DNA of 64,000 nt from an uncultured Sphingomonadaceae bacterium (lineage in GTDB: Bacteria; Pseudomonadota; Alphaproteobacteria; Sphingomonadales; Sphingomonadaceae). The notes beneath the pieces are model-generated. The model was not told where the DNA came from, did no database searches, and saw nothing but the letters and a program-made list of their open reading frames with translations. A program made the translations under genes and the position numbers. Location: positions 372,001 to 436,000 of the forward strand of contig CANLSQ010000001.1 in the NCBI GenBank assembly GCA_947493955.1. Reading direction: 5' to 3'. This document shows, piece by piece, positions 29,086-41,598 of the stretch (positions within the stretch are counted from its first letter, which is position 1; each line of letters begins with the position of its first letter).

Positions 29086-29289
29086 TTGGACTTGTTGACG
29101 GATTTAAGTGGATGGGCGATTGCTGGCGGCGTTGCCGTTGTGATTGCTGCAATTGCTGCAGTCGCGGAACGCCGACGAAACAATCGCAAGAATATCGAAA
29201 AAGTCGGCTTCATGCCTTGGCCCTTTGTCATGCTCATGTCTTTGCTCTTTGCCGCCATCAGCATCGGTTTGGCGTTTAAGGGTCACTGA
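29086..29289 (+). CDS. small hypothetical membrane protein
   Basis: A 67-residue open frame with a TTG start at 29086, six bases after mmsB. It encodes two hydrophobic segments (about 9-27, AIAGGVAVVIAAIAAVA, and about 43-63, WPFVMLMSLLFAAISIGLAF) joined by a strongly basic loop (ERRRNNRKNIEKVG). The pattern resembles small membrane proteins of unknown function in sphingomonads. There is no good ribosome site, so the start is uncertain and one of the two next TTG codons is possible. It overlaps the convergent gene by 7 nt. Confidence 0.55.
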   Translation: MDLLTDLSGWAIAGGVAVVIAAIAAVAERRRNNRKNIEKVGFMPWPFVMLMSLLFAAISIGLAFKGH

Positions 29290-29798
29290 CCCTTTTTGGT
29301 CAATGCCGGACAGGCTGAATTGCGAGCATATTCAGCACTGGCAAATTGCTCAAAACGTCCACCGTCTCGCAAGACATAATCCGTCACTCTGAGCTGTCCG
29401 GGCGCAATGCCTTGATAGTGCGTTCTACCTGTCTCAACCGCAGCATTTTTCCAAGTGGCAACGAATGAGTCATCTGAGGCGAGAGCAGTCAGATCGTGGG
29501 CCACACCATTGCTGCCGATCCAGCGACCGCGCCATCGATTTTTGCCATCTGGAATATAATCTGCTTGGCCCGTAAAATGGATTGCGGGATTGCCTTCCCC
29601 CGTGACTTGATAGTCGAGTGTCAGTCCGCGGTCTCCGGTTACGGGGCAAACGGAAAGAGACATGTTGGCGGGCTGCTCGAACAACGCGCCCTTACCAGCC
29701 CAGTTTCCAAGCAGCCAATTGGGCAATTCTCCTTCGGCGGCAGGCGTTGACGTCTGTATTGCCAACATCACCGGTAGCCACAACAACGCTGAAGTCAT
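29283..29798 (-). CDS. exported hypothetical protein, lipocalin-like
   Basis: A 171-residue protein with an N-terminal signal (MTSALLWLPVMLAIQ...TPAA, about 22 residues). The mature part contains LPNWLLGNWAGKGALF and repeated beta-strand-like stretches (TLDYQVTGEGNPAIHFTG, RWRGRWIGSNG, RVTDYVLRDGG). The GxW motif near the start followed by successive strands suggests a small lipocalin-like or DUF1579-like beta barrel; this is a guess from pattern. It is downstream of, and overlapped by 4 nt with, a VOC-family gene. No function can be assigned. Confidence 0.7.
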   Translation of the reverse strand: MTSALLWLPVMLAIQTSTPAAEGELPNWLLGNWAGKGALFEQPANMSLSVCPVTGDRGLTLDYQVTGEGNPAIHFTGQADYIPDGKNRWRGRWIGSNGVAHDLTALASDDSFVATWKNAAVETGRTHYQGIAPGQLRVTDYVLRDGGRFEQFASAEYARNSACPALTKKGQ

Positions 29799-30166
29799 TG
29801 GCTGTCATTCTCGAACAGCATCATCGCATTGCCGTCGGGATCGTAGAAAGTGAGAAGTTTCACCAAACCGGGAATATGCTGAATTTCGCCGTCTTGTTTC
29901 ACTTTCGCCGCGTCCAAACTGGCTTTTGCCTTAACTATGTCCTTCACACCCCAGACAGGAGTGGCACCGCCGCCATGTTGGACTGTTTCGACCTGACTGA
30001 GGCCGAGATTGACGTTCGACAATCCAGTGGACATTTCACCCCAGGCAATATCGGCATTTTTATATAACAGCTCGAAATCGAGGATTTTTGAATACCATTC
30101 GATGGCCGTATCAATGTCGCTAACGCCCACTGAAACGGTTAAATCGCCGTCATAATTCATTGCCAT
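29795..30166 (-). CDS. VOC (glyoxalase/bleomycin resistance) family protein
   Basis: A 123-residue single VOC unit of paired beta-alpha-beta modules. SVGVSDIDTAIEWYSKILDF starts the first module and WGVKDIVKAKASLDAA the second, ending with LLTFYDPDGNAMMLFEN, the usual metal-bearing strand with a C-terminal glutamate. Members include glyoxalases, dioxygenases and drug-binding proteins, so only the fold is assigned. It forms a two-gene unit with the exported protein downstream and diverges from a tandem winged-helix regulator across a 64-nt AT-rich gap. Confidence 0.87.
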   Translation of the reverse strand: MAMNYDGDLTVSVGVSDIDTAIEWYSKILDFELLYKNADIAWGEMSTGLSNVNLGLSQVETVQHGGGATPVWGVKDIVKAKASLDAAKVKQDGEIQHIPGLVKLLTFYDPDGNAMMLFENDSQ

Positions 30167-30230
30167 GTGGAAAATTCCCTTTCGACTCGTGCTTGATTTA
30201 TAGTCAGAAAAGTATAGTAGATTAAATATT

Positions 30231-30770
30231 ATGTCAATTTTGCCCTTATCGACGGTTCTCGCGCTTAGCCGCTATCGCTGGACGATTGCGATATTGGCGG
30301 TGCTTTCTGGTAAGGGCGCTCGGTTCGTGGAGATATTGAATCGCGTTGGTCTGTCGCGTGACAGTCTATCTCGTGCTCTTGAACAGCTGATCGAGGCCGG
30401 TTGGGTGATACGCAATCCGGGTCATGGTCATCCGCTACGTCCTGAATATCTACTAACTGAAAGCGGCGAGGCACTGGCGAGGGTTGCCAGTTCTGTCATC
30501 AAGACGCAGCATCGCCTGGAAATTCCGGTGCAGGATATGACCCGCTGGACCTTACCGCTGGTTCACGTCCTGGCCGCAGGGCGGAACCGTTTCAGTGCGA
30601 TCGAACGGGCTTTGCCCGAGGCATCACCACGCGCAGTTTCGCTCAGCCTGAAGACGACAACGGCGCAGCGACTTGTAAAGAGAAAGGTGCTGGACGGATT
30701 CCCGCCAACGACAGAGTATCTTCTCGCGAAAAACGGTGAATATTTCGCCGAAGCTTTAGAGATGTCTTAG
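30231..30770 (+). CDS. HxlR-like transcriptional regulator with two winged-helix domains
   Basis: A 179-residue protein with two consecutive winged-helix units. The first (about 8-90) reads RYRWTIAILAVLSGKGARFV, then LSRDSLSRALEQLIEAGWVI and PEYLLTESGEAL. The second (about 102-179) reads WTLPLVHVLAAGRNRFSAIE, then AVSLSLKTTTAQRLVKRKVL and TTEYLLAKNGEYF. Both follow HxlR layout, but typical HxlR proteins have one domain and dimerise. The tandem form suggests a built-in dimer. It diverges from the VOC gene and probably controls it. The stop shares TTAG with the convergent cpaF stop. Confidence 0.8.
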   Translation: MSILPLSTVLALSRYRWTIAILAVLSGKGARFVEILNRVGLSRDSLSRALEQLIEAGWVIRNPGHGHPLRPEYLLTESGEALARVASSVIKTQHRLEIPVQDMTRWTLPLVHVLAAGRNRFSAIERALPEASPRAVSLSLKTTTAQRLVKRKVLDGFPPTTEYLLAKNGEYFAEALEMS

Positions 30771-32302
30771 AGACAAGCCTCAAGCAGGGGCTGTTCAAAG
30801 CCATATTGCCGCGCTTTTTCAAGCGTATACGGGCGTAGACCGGATGACTGATATTCACCAATGATCTTGCCGTCGGCATCCTCGTCGAGATATTGATATT
30901 TGAATAATTCCTGCGTCACGATCACGTCCCCTTCCATCCCGATAACTTCGGTAATGTTGGTGGTACGGCGTGAACCGTCGCGCAGACGCTTCACCTGTAC
31001 AATCAGGTCAACGGACTCTGCGATCTGACGCGAAATCGCCTCTTTGGGGATCTTGATATCACCCATCAAAATCATGTTTTCCATACGGCCAAGACACTCG
31101 CGCGGAGAGTTGGCGTGAAGCGTACACATGGAGCCGTCATGGCCCGTGTTCATGGCAGCGAGAAGATCGAAACATTCCGCGCCACGAATCTCACCGAGAA
31201 TAATCCGGTCAGGACGCATACGCAGGGCGTTTTTCACGAGGTCACCGATGGTGATGGCGCCTTCGCCTTCAAGGTTAGGCGGACGGGTTTCAAGCGGCAG
31301 CCAGTGTGGCTGCTGCAAGCGAAGCTCGGCGGCATCCTCGATGGTCAGCACGCGCTCACCGGGATCGATCATTTTCGACATGGCGTTGAGCATGGTCGTT
31401 TTACCAGAACCCGTACCACCAGAGATAACAACGTTGAAGCGGCAGGCGCCGGCAATTTTCAGTGCGGTACACATGGCCGTGGACATAGAACCAAAGCCCT
31501 GCATCATATCGAGGGTAATCGGTTTGTCGGAGAATTTACGAATGGAGATGGCCGTGCCTTTAAGGCTAAGCGGCGGCACAATGACGTTCACACGAGAACC
31601 ATCGGCCAAGCGCGCATCAGCAAGCGGTGTGGTCTGGTCGACGCGGCGGCCAACCTGGTTCACGATACGCTGTGCGATCTGGAAGAGATGTTCTTCATCG
31701 CGGAACTGAATTGGCGCGATTTCCAGCTTACCCTTTTTCTCGATGTAGGTCTGTTCAGGACCGTTCACCATGATATCGGAAATGTCCGGATCTTGGAGCA
31801 GCTCTTCAAGAGGCCCAAAGCCGAGCAGTTCATCAACCAGCACTTTCTCCAGCGCGAATTGCTCACGGCGGTTCAGTGTCAGTTTCAGCTCGGTCAGCAC
31901 CTCCATGATGATCGGGCGGAATTCCTCGGTCAGCTCTTCCTTGTTGAGGGTTGCCGCAGCTTCTGGGTCAACCCGTTCCAGCAAACGCGGAAGCACCTGC
32001 TCTTTAATCTTGTGGACGGATGCGCCAAAGCCTTCATCCTTGTCGCCTTCTTCCGGTAGTGGATTGGAGCGCTCGGCAAGGCGCGACATTGCATCGTCTT
32101 TATCTGGAGTAGGCGCTTCAGAGGATTGCTGTTCGCCAGGAAGCGGGACAGCATCTATTGGTGGAAACTGGCCACCACCTTCTGGTTTCTCGAGATCTTC
32201 CGGATCGGTAGGTTTCTTTCCCCCACCACCAGACATAGGTTTTGCGACGCCAAATGACGGTCTGCCGCCACCTAATCCATTTTTCTTACCAAATGCGCTC
32301 AT
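30767..32302 (-). CDS. cpaF: CpaF/TadA family secretion ATPase, orphan
   Basis: A 511-residue type II/IV secretion ATPase that powers Flp/Tad pilus assembly. The Walker A motif GGTGSGKTT is at 295-303. The N-terminal domain carries FGPLEELLQDPDISDIMVN and VDQTTPLADARLADGSRVN, and the Walker B-like region is RIILGEIRGAECFDLLAAMN, followed by GHDGSMCTLHANS, all CpaF-specific. The first 95 residues are low-complexity Gly/Pro. The start at 32302, preceded by GGAGAGA, was preferred to one 42 nt upstream. No other tad/cpa genes lie in the window, so its partners must be elsewhere. Confidence 0.93.
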   Translation of the reverse strand: MSAFGKKNGLGGGRPSFGVAKPMSGGGGKKPTDPEDLEKPEGGGQFPPIDAVPLPGEQQSSEAPTPDKDDAMSRLAERSNPLPEEGDKDEGFGASVHKIKEQVLPRLLERVDPEAAATLNKEELTEEFRPIIMEVLTELKLTLNRREQFALEKVLVDELLGFGPLEELLQDPDISDIMVNGPEQTYIEKKGKLEIAPIQFRDEEHLFQIAQRIVNQVGRRVDQTTPLADARLADGSRVNVIVPPLSLKGTAISIRKFSDKPITLDMMQGFGSMSTAMCTALKIAGACRFNVVISGGTGSGKTTMLNAMSKMIDPGERVLTIEDAAELRLQQPHWLPLETRPPNLEGEGAITIGDLVKNALRMRPDRIILGEIRGAECFDLLAAMNTGHDGSMCTLHANSPRECLGRMENMILMGDIKIPKEAISRQIAESVDLIVQVKRLRDGSRRTTNITEVIGMEGDVIVTQELFKYQYLDEDADGKIIGEYQSSGLRPYTLEKARQYGFEQPLLEACL

Positions 32303-32491
32303 GTCTCTCCGCCGGAAATAGTTTGTTCCCAAGTCATCAGACATCTCTTTCGGGGAAAATGGTTAATGTTTGGATAATGGTGATGGGACAGTTTTGGTTT
32401 TATGCGATTTGTTCCGGTGGGCAAAAGATGGTTGTGTGTTGCTGAATAGCCTGCAATCGGTGGCTGCAGGCCTTTTTGGATTGGACGGATT

Positions 32492-33411
32492 TTGCAGGCG
32501 GATAAAAATATCGGAAAAACAGTAGCGGGCAGTGGTATCTTGTTGGCACTGATCGCTTTTTCCGGATTCCCCATTGGCGATGCGTTTATCAAATCCATGG
32601 CGGGCGATTGGCCGGCGCCAGCGGTTGCGGCGCTGCGTTTTACCATCGGAGCTACAGCTTTGGCTGCCATTCTTGCATGGCGAGAGGGCAAAGCCGGTTT
32701 TCAGATCAGCCGGCCTTGGCTGCACGCCGCGCGCGGTATGACGCTGGCGATTGGAACAATTACTTTCTTTTCAGCTATTTATATCATGCCACTGGCGGAT
32801 GCGGTGGCGATATCTTTCGTTAATCCGATCCTTACAGCGCTGTTTTCAGGCTGGTTCTTGAAGGAAAAGATGCGGCCCACAACCTGGATAGCGACAATTG
32901 TGGCTTTTGGCGGTGTTCTGATCATGCTCCGTCCCAATGTGGCGGCCTTTGGTTGGGTTGCCATTCTGCCCCTGTTCTCGGCGGTTGCGATGGCGGCGAT
33001 GCTGATTCTAAATCGTATGGTGTCCAGCCAGCGATCCATATTTGCAGCGCAGTTTTACATTGCCTTCTGGGCCGCCATATTTTTGTCGGTTGCCTCTGTA
33101 ATCGGCCATTCTGGGTGCCAGTGATGCATGTTCCCGGTCCACCGGATTGGGATGTTATCCTGCGCTGTGCAGTTGTGGCTGTCACGGCCACGAGCTGCCA
33201 TTTCCTGCTTTATATGGCTACTATGCGCACGACGGCGGCAGCAATCGCGCCGATTGTCTATATCCAGTTGATCGTCGCATCTTTGATCAGCGTATTCATC
33301 TTTGGAGACGCGATTGACGAACTCGCGTTGCTGGGAGGCAGCCTGATCTTGCTAAGTGGATTATTCCTCTGGCGCAGTGAACGCCGGACGGCACCGGTTG
33401 TCGAGGCTTAG
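32492..33411 (+). pseudogene. EamA-family DMT transporter, frameshifted
   Basis: Two overlapping frames together make one ten-segment EamA transporter. The first half runs from a TTG at 32492 to a TGA at 33124 and covers FSGFPIGDAFIKSMAGDW to about AFWAAIFLSVASVIG. The second half continues in the next frame as WDVILRCAVVAVTATSCHFL to the stop at 33411. One base appears missing near 33100-33118, around GGCCATTCTGGG. Either this is an inactivated gene or the sequence has an error. The nearest intact paralogue in the window is at 22542. Its stop overlaps the convergent atpC by 4 nt (TTAG). Confidence 0.8.
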
Positions 33412-33665
33412 GAAACCGCCTCAGCCAATACGGTCAGGCCTTTTTCATTCACTTCGGCAAAACCGCCCTGCACGGTGATCACTTCAGCTTCTGCGCCTTC
33501 GCTGGCGTAGATGGAAAGCTCTGCATCCCGGATGGTGGACATAAACGGCGCATGGCCAGCCAATACGCCAAAATCGCCCTCTGCGCCGGGCACGACAACC
33601 ATATAGACATCATCCGACCGGACCAGCTTTTCTGGGGTTACGAGTTCGAAATGTAGGTTTGCCAT
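33408..33665 (-). CDS. atpC: F1-ATPase epsilon subunit, short form
   Basis: AtpC couples the rotor of F1 to the c-ring. The protein has only 85 residues against about 130-140 in E. coli and many alphaproteobacteria. It contains the N-terminal beta-sandwich, [20 protein letters not shown] then [19 protein letters not shown], and then stops after [14 protein letters not shown]. The two C-terminal inhibitory helices are absent. The stop codon is followed in the other strand by a transporter, and no helix-coding frame was seen downstream. It is the last gene of the atp operon, six bases after the small cysteine protein. Confidence 0.93.
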   Translation of the reverse strand: MANLHFELVTPEKLVRSDDVYMVVVPGAEGDFGVLAGHAPFMSTIRDAELSIYASEGAEAEVITVQGGFAEVNEKGLTVLAEAVS

Positions 33666-33670
33666 CTTGT

Positions 33671-33847
33671 TCAGTCCTGTATCGCTGCATCAAACATGGA
33701 TGCTGCTTTCTCAAATTTATCCCGGCAACCAGTATTGCAAAAGCCGACGACCACGCCCTTATATTCCGTCAAAGAGTCTGCCAAAACGGGATCTCCCGAC
33801 CAAGGGCAGATCTCATTGACGCAATCTTCGAGGCGCAGTTCCGCCAT
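33671..33847 (-). CDS. 58-residue cysteine-rich protein within the atp operon (TRASH/YHS-like)
   Basis: The protein reads [20 protein letters not shown] and ends in DAAIQD. It has four cysteines: C9, C14, C37 and C41. The core is CPWSG followed about 20 residues later by [11 protein letters not shown], the layout of a small metal-binding TRASH/YHS finger; such short proteins are sometimes misnamed glutathione S-transferase. The ATG begins immediately after the atpD stop (TAA-ATG), and the stop is five bases before the atpC start. It is therefore part of the ATP synthase transcript and translationally coupled. The coding frame is intact and short. Function is unknown; metal binding is an inference from spacing. 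Confidence 0.8.
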   Translation of the reverse strand: MAELRLEDCVNEICPWSGDPVLADSLTEYKGVVVGFCNTGCRDKFEKAASMFDAAIQD

Positions 33848-38286
<4,439 letters not shown>

Positions 38287-38312
38287 GCGTTCGTTACTCC
38301 GTGCCTGTATTA

Positions 38313-38333
38313 TTGACCTGATAATCTGGTCAA
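38313..38333. promoter_or_regulatory. palindrome upstream of atpH
   Basis: On the plus strand TTGACC (38313-38318) and GGTCAA (38328-38333) form an inverted repeat with GA/TC pairing continuing inward, giving a near-perfect 21-bp palindrome. It is 27 nt upstream of the atpH start in the 278-nt gap between atpH and ada (38287-38564). On the minus strand TTGACC could also be read as a -35 element of an atp promoter, with AATACA as a poor -10. Operator or promoter function is unproven. The rest of the gap shows nothing else. Confidence 0.35.
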
Positions 38334-38564
38334 AAAACTGGTAAGTGATAATGCCCGTAGGCAGGCGATATACTATGCATCTCGCCTTTGGTTGGGCGGC
38401 GTCTAGCAACCATTTTGCTGCGATGCAAGATGGCACTCGAACGCTTTTTGAAGATTGCCAAAAAAGGCGGATTTTCAAGCTGTTTGATTATGTCCGAGGT
38501 AAGATTCTGCTTTGATCGCAAGATACGGGATGCGAAGGTCGGTAAAGGCTGGCAAAAGAATGGC

Positions 38565-39602
38565 ATGAACAACAACGAATCCTTGATCGATGACAATATG
38601 GCCTGGCAGGCCGTGGCCAATCGCGATCGGTCTTATGACGGCAAGTTTGTAACCGGCGTTTTGACGACGGGTATTTATTGCCGGCCATCTTGTGCTGCAC
38701 GCCATCCAAAGCGAGAAAATGTGCGCTTTTTTGCCAAGCCCGAGCAAGCAGAAGCTGCAGGGCTCCGCGCTTGCTTGCGCTGCATGCCCAAGGATGTGGC
38801 ACGTGATGACGCGGCGGTGAAGGCCGTGATTGATGCAATCCGTATGGCTGAAACGGCGCCGACGCTCGACGAGCTGGGCACCATGACCAGCTATTCACCA
38901 ACCCATTTGCAGCGCATATTCAAACGCGAAATGGGCTTGTCGCCTGCAGCCTACTCTCGCGCCCTGCGATCCGAGCGGGCGAAGCAAGCCCTGGATGACG
39001 GTGCATCGGTGACCGAGGCAATTTATGATGCGGGTTATGGCTCTGCTTCGCGATTTTATGCAGATAATGGAAAGAGATTAGGCATGAAGCCAAGTGCTTG
39101 GAAAAATGGCGGGGCGGGCGTGACGATCCGCTGGGCTAATGTCGAAACGTCGCTAGGCACGATGATGGTCGCTGCCACAGATAAAGGGGTGTGCTGCCTA
39201 TCGTTCAACGAGGGTGAAGACGAATTACACGCCCGTTTCCCCAAGGCGGATTTACAGCAGGGCGGAGATGCGTTTCAAACGTTGGTTCGACAAGTTACTG
39301 CTTCTGTCGAGAGACCGGGCGATGCCAGTCATATTCCATTGGATGTGCAGGGCACAGCGTTTCAGGAAGCCGTCTGGCAAGAGCTTCAGAAAATTCCGCT
39401 CGGCGAGACCCGCAGCTATGCCGATATTGCGGCGGCCATAGGCAAGCCCAAAGCGGTGCGCGCCGTGGGCAGTGCCAATGGCGCCAATAATGTCGCCGTG
39501 CTGATCCCGTGTCACCGGGTGGTGCGCAGCGACGGCAGCATGGGCGGCTATGCCTATGGACTCGAAATAAAAGAACGTTTGCTCAAAAAGGAAGCGACCT
39601 AA
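38565..39602 (+). CDS. ada: bifunctional DNA repair regulator / O6-methylguanine methyltransferase
   Basis: Ada repairs methylated DNA and, once self-methylated on its N domain, activates the adaptive response. The start at 38565 gives 345 residues. The zinc-binding cysteines C39, C43, C70 and C73 (GIYCRPSC ... RACLRCMP) match E. coli Ada C38, C42, C69 and C72, shifted by one. An AraC-type helix-turn-helix (about 90-175, LQRIFKREMGLSPAAYSRAL) follows. The C-terminal methyl-acceptor is C316 in VLIPCHRVVRSDGSMGGYAY. It thus has both activities. The stop overlaps the next start as TAATG, and the pair may be co-expressed. Confidence 0.96.
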   Translation: MNNNESLIDDNMAWQAVANRDRSYDGKFVTGVLTTGIYCRPSCAARHPKRENVRFFAKPEQAEAAGLRACLRCMPKDVARDDAAVKAVIDAIRMAETAPTLDELGTMTSYSPTHLQRIFKREMGLSPAAYSRALRSERAKQALDDGASVTEAIYDAGYGSASRFYADNGKRLGMKPSAWKNGGAGVTIRWANVETSLGTMMVAATDKGVCCLSFNEGEDELHARFPKADLQQGGDAFQTLVRQVTASVERPGDASHIPLDVQGTAFQEAVWQELQKIPLGETRSYADIAAAIGKPKAVRAVGSANGANNVAVLIPCHRVVRSDGSMGGYAYGLEIKERLLKKEAT

Positions 39603-40351
39603 TGACGGATATGATCAAACAATTTGCTGAACTGCATATACCGGGTGAGCCGATCATACTCTATAACATCTGGGATGCGGGGAGTGCTCAGGTTGCGGTT
39701 CGATCTGGCGCCATGGCGGTTGCGACCGGAAGCCTGTCAGTCGCTGGCGCGCAAGGATTTGAGGATGGCGAGAAGCTGCCATTTGATTTCGCACTCACCA
39801 ATGCAAAGCATATTGTTGCCGCAGTTGATGTGCCGGTTAGCATTGATCTGGAAACCGGATATGGTGCTGATGCGGCAACAGTGGGCGTCAATGCACAGCA
39901 GATGAAAGACGCCGGTGCCGCTGGCCTCAACCTGGAGGATCAGGATCTGTCGGCGGGCGGATTGCGCGATGTGTCAGCACAGGCCGAACGCGTAAAAGCA
40001 GCTGCCGACACCGGACTGTTCATAAACGCACGCACGGATTTGTTTATTCAGACGCCCTTGGCCGATCATGATGACGCGCTGGCCCAAAAGGCGCTGGAAC
40101 GCTGTTCAGTCTATGCCGATGCGGGCGCAGGCAGCTTCTTCATTCCTTTTGCCATGGACGAAAAACTGATCAGCAATATTTGCGAAAAAGCCAGACTGCC
40201 GGTCAATATCATGATGATGCCCGATGGCCCGTCAATGTCCCGATTGGCTGAATTGGGTGTTTCGCGAATCAGCTTCGGTCCCGGTCCGTGGAAGGCGGCC
40301 ATGGCGGCATTTGAAGCAGAGGCTCTGGAAATTCTTACCGATCAGGCCTGA
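39602..40351 (+). CDS. isocitrate lyase/PEP mutase family protein
   Basis: A 249-residue TIM-barrel protein of the ICL/PEPM superfamily. It has LYNIWDAGSAQVAVRSG near the start, SIDLETGYGADAATVGV, DAGAAGLNLEDQDL, and INARTDLFIQTPLADHDDAL. The KKCGH motif of true isocitrate lyase is missing. It is closer to the oxaloacetate decarboxylase/carboxyvinyl-phosphonate mutase-like group. The ATG at 39602 overlaps the ada stop by one base, which supports this start over upstream ones. The reaction is unknown. Confidence 0.86.
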   Translation: MTDMIKQFAELHIPGEPIILYNIWDAGSAQVAVRSGAMAVATGSLSVAGAQGFEDGEKLPFDFALTNAKHIVAAVDVPVSIDLETGYGADAATVGVNAQQMKDAGAAGLNLEDQDLSAGGLRDVSAQAERVKAAADTGLFINARTDLFIQTPLADHDDALAQKALERCSVYADAGAGSFFIPFAMDEKLISNICEKARLPVNIMMMPDGPSMSRLAELGVSRISFGPGPWKAAMAAFEAEALEILTDQA

Positions 40352-40358
40352 TTATATC

Positions 40359-41585
40359 TTACCCCTTGTAGTCAGGGGCGGGTTTGATGACCATGAGCAA
40401 GATTAGCGGGATTAGCCCGACAATCGCCGCAATGGCGAACGGCGCGCCGACAAAACGAAACGGCGCCGCATCGCTGGTAAAATAGGAAAGTGAGCCATTG
40501 TACAGAAGCGGCGCGATCAGGGCGGCAAGCGCAGCCATGCTGCCATTGAAACCCTGCAGCTCTCCTTGCATGTTGTTTGGTGTGCGGCGGGACATCATGG
40601 CGTTGATGCTGGGCATGGCCATGCCCTGTAGCCCAACCACCAGGCACATTGATAACGCGACCCAACCTATGTTGACCATCACATAGACAGCAAAAATCAC
40701 GATTGCGACGAAAATGCCAAAAATTGCGGTCTTTCGCTCTCCAATGGCATCCACGAAGCGACCAATCAAAAAGGCCTGAACCAGTGCCATGGAAAGGCCG
40801 ACACAGGTCAGCGACAATCCCACCATCTTGCTGTCCCAACCATATTGTGCCGGAGCGAAAAAGGACCAGCTGGTCGGATAGATAGAGCTGCTCAGCATCC
40901 ACAGGAAGTAGATGACAGCAACACCAAGCAGGTTGGGCAATTTGCCAAGGTTGAGCAAAGCGCCCAGCGGATTGGCGCGTTTCCATTCAAAGCTGCGTTT
41001 CTGTTCGGCCGGCATGGTTTCCGGAAAAGCAAACCAGCCATAGATGAAATTCAGGAAAGCCAGTCCGCCCGCGACAAAGAACGGGATGCGCGTACCATAG
41101 TCACCCAGAAAACCACCCAATGCCGGGCCGACAATGAAACCAATGCCAAAGGCGGCGCCGACCAAACCAAAGCTCTTGGCCCGATCTTCTTCACTCGACA
41201 TGTCCGCCATTGCCGCATTGGCTGGACCGAATATCGCACCAAGGCCGCCGGCAATGGAACGACCAATGAACAGCCAGATGATAGAGGTTGCAAACCCCAT
41301 CAGCGCAAAATCAATGCCGAACGCCAGCAGAGAAACCAGAAATACGGGACGGCGGCCATACCGGTCACCCAAATTCCCGACGAGCGGGCCCATCAGAAAC
41401 TGGAACAGCGCATAGGACGCGCTAATAAAGCCGCCGAGCAAGGTTGCTTCCGAAAGACTGACATCCTCCAGTTCCTGAATCAGTTCCGGTAGCACTGGCA
41501 TAATGATCCCAAAGCCCACGGAGTAGATGAACACCGTCAGCAGGATGAATCGCATAGCCGATTTGCGCTGCCCCTCGGCGATCAT
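40359..41585 (-). CDS. MFS transporter, TetA/MdtG-like
   Basis: A 408-residue inner-membrane transporter with about twelve segments. The signature [14 protein letters not shown] (motif A) follows the second segment, and [18 protein letters not shown] and [10 protein letters not shown] are typical of the TetA-type drug:H+ antiporters. The start at 41585 has no obvious ribosome site; the ATG at 41555, preceded by GAGGGG, is an alternative that gives [16 protein letters not shown], the classic TetA N terminus. Resistance to tetracycline should not be assumed. It lies 13 nt after the protease gene on the same strand and converges with 39602-40351. Confidence 0.9.
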   Translation of the reverse strand: MIAEGQRKSAMRFILLTVFIYSVGFGIIMPVLPELIQELEDVSLSEATLLGGFISASYALFQFLMGPLVGNLGDRYGRRPVFLVSLLAFGIDFALMGFATSIIWLFIGRSIAGGLGAIFGPANAAMADMSSEEDRAKSFGLVGAAFGIGFIVGPALGGFLGDYGTRIPFFVAGGLAFLNFIYGWFAFPETMPAEQKRSFEWKRANPLGALLNLGKLPNLLGVAVIYFLWMLSSSIYPTSWSFFAPAQYGWDSKMVGLSLTCVGLSMALVQAFLIGRFVDAIGERKTAIFGIFVAIVIFAVYVMVNIGWVALSMCLVVGLQGMAMPSINAMMSRRTPNNMQGELQGFNGSMAALAALIAPLLYNGSLSYFTSDAAPFRFVGAPFAIAAIVGLIPLILLMVIKPAPDYKG

Positions 41586-41598
41586 CGCGGGAGTTCAA

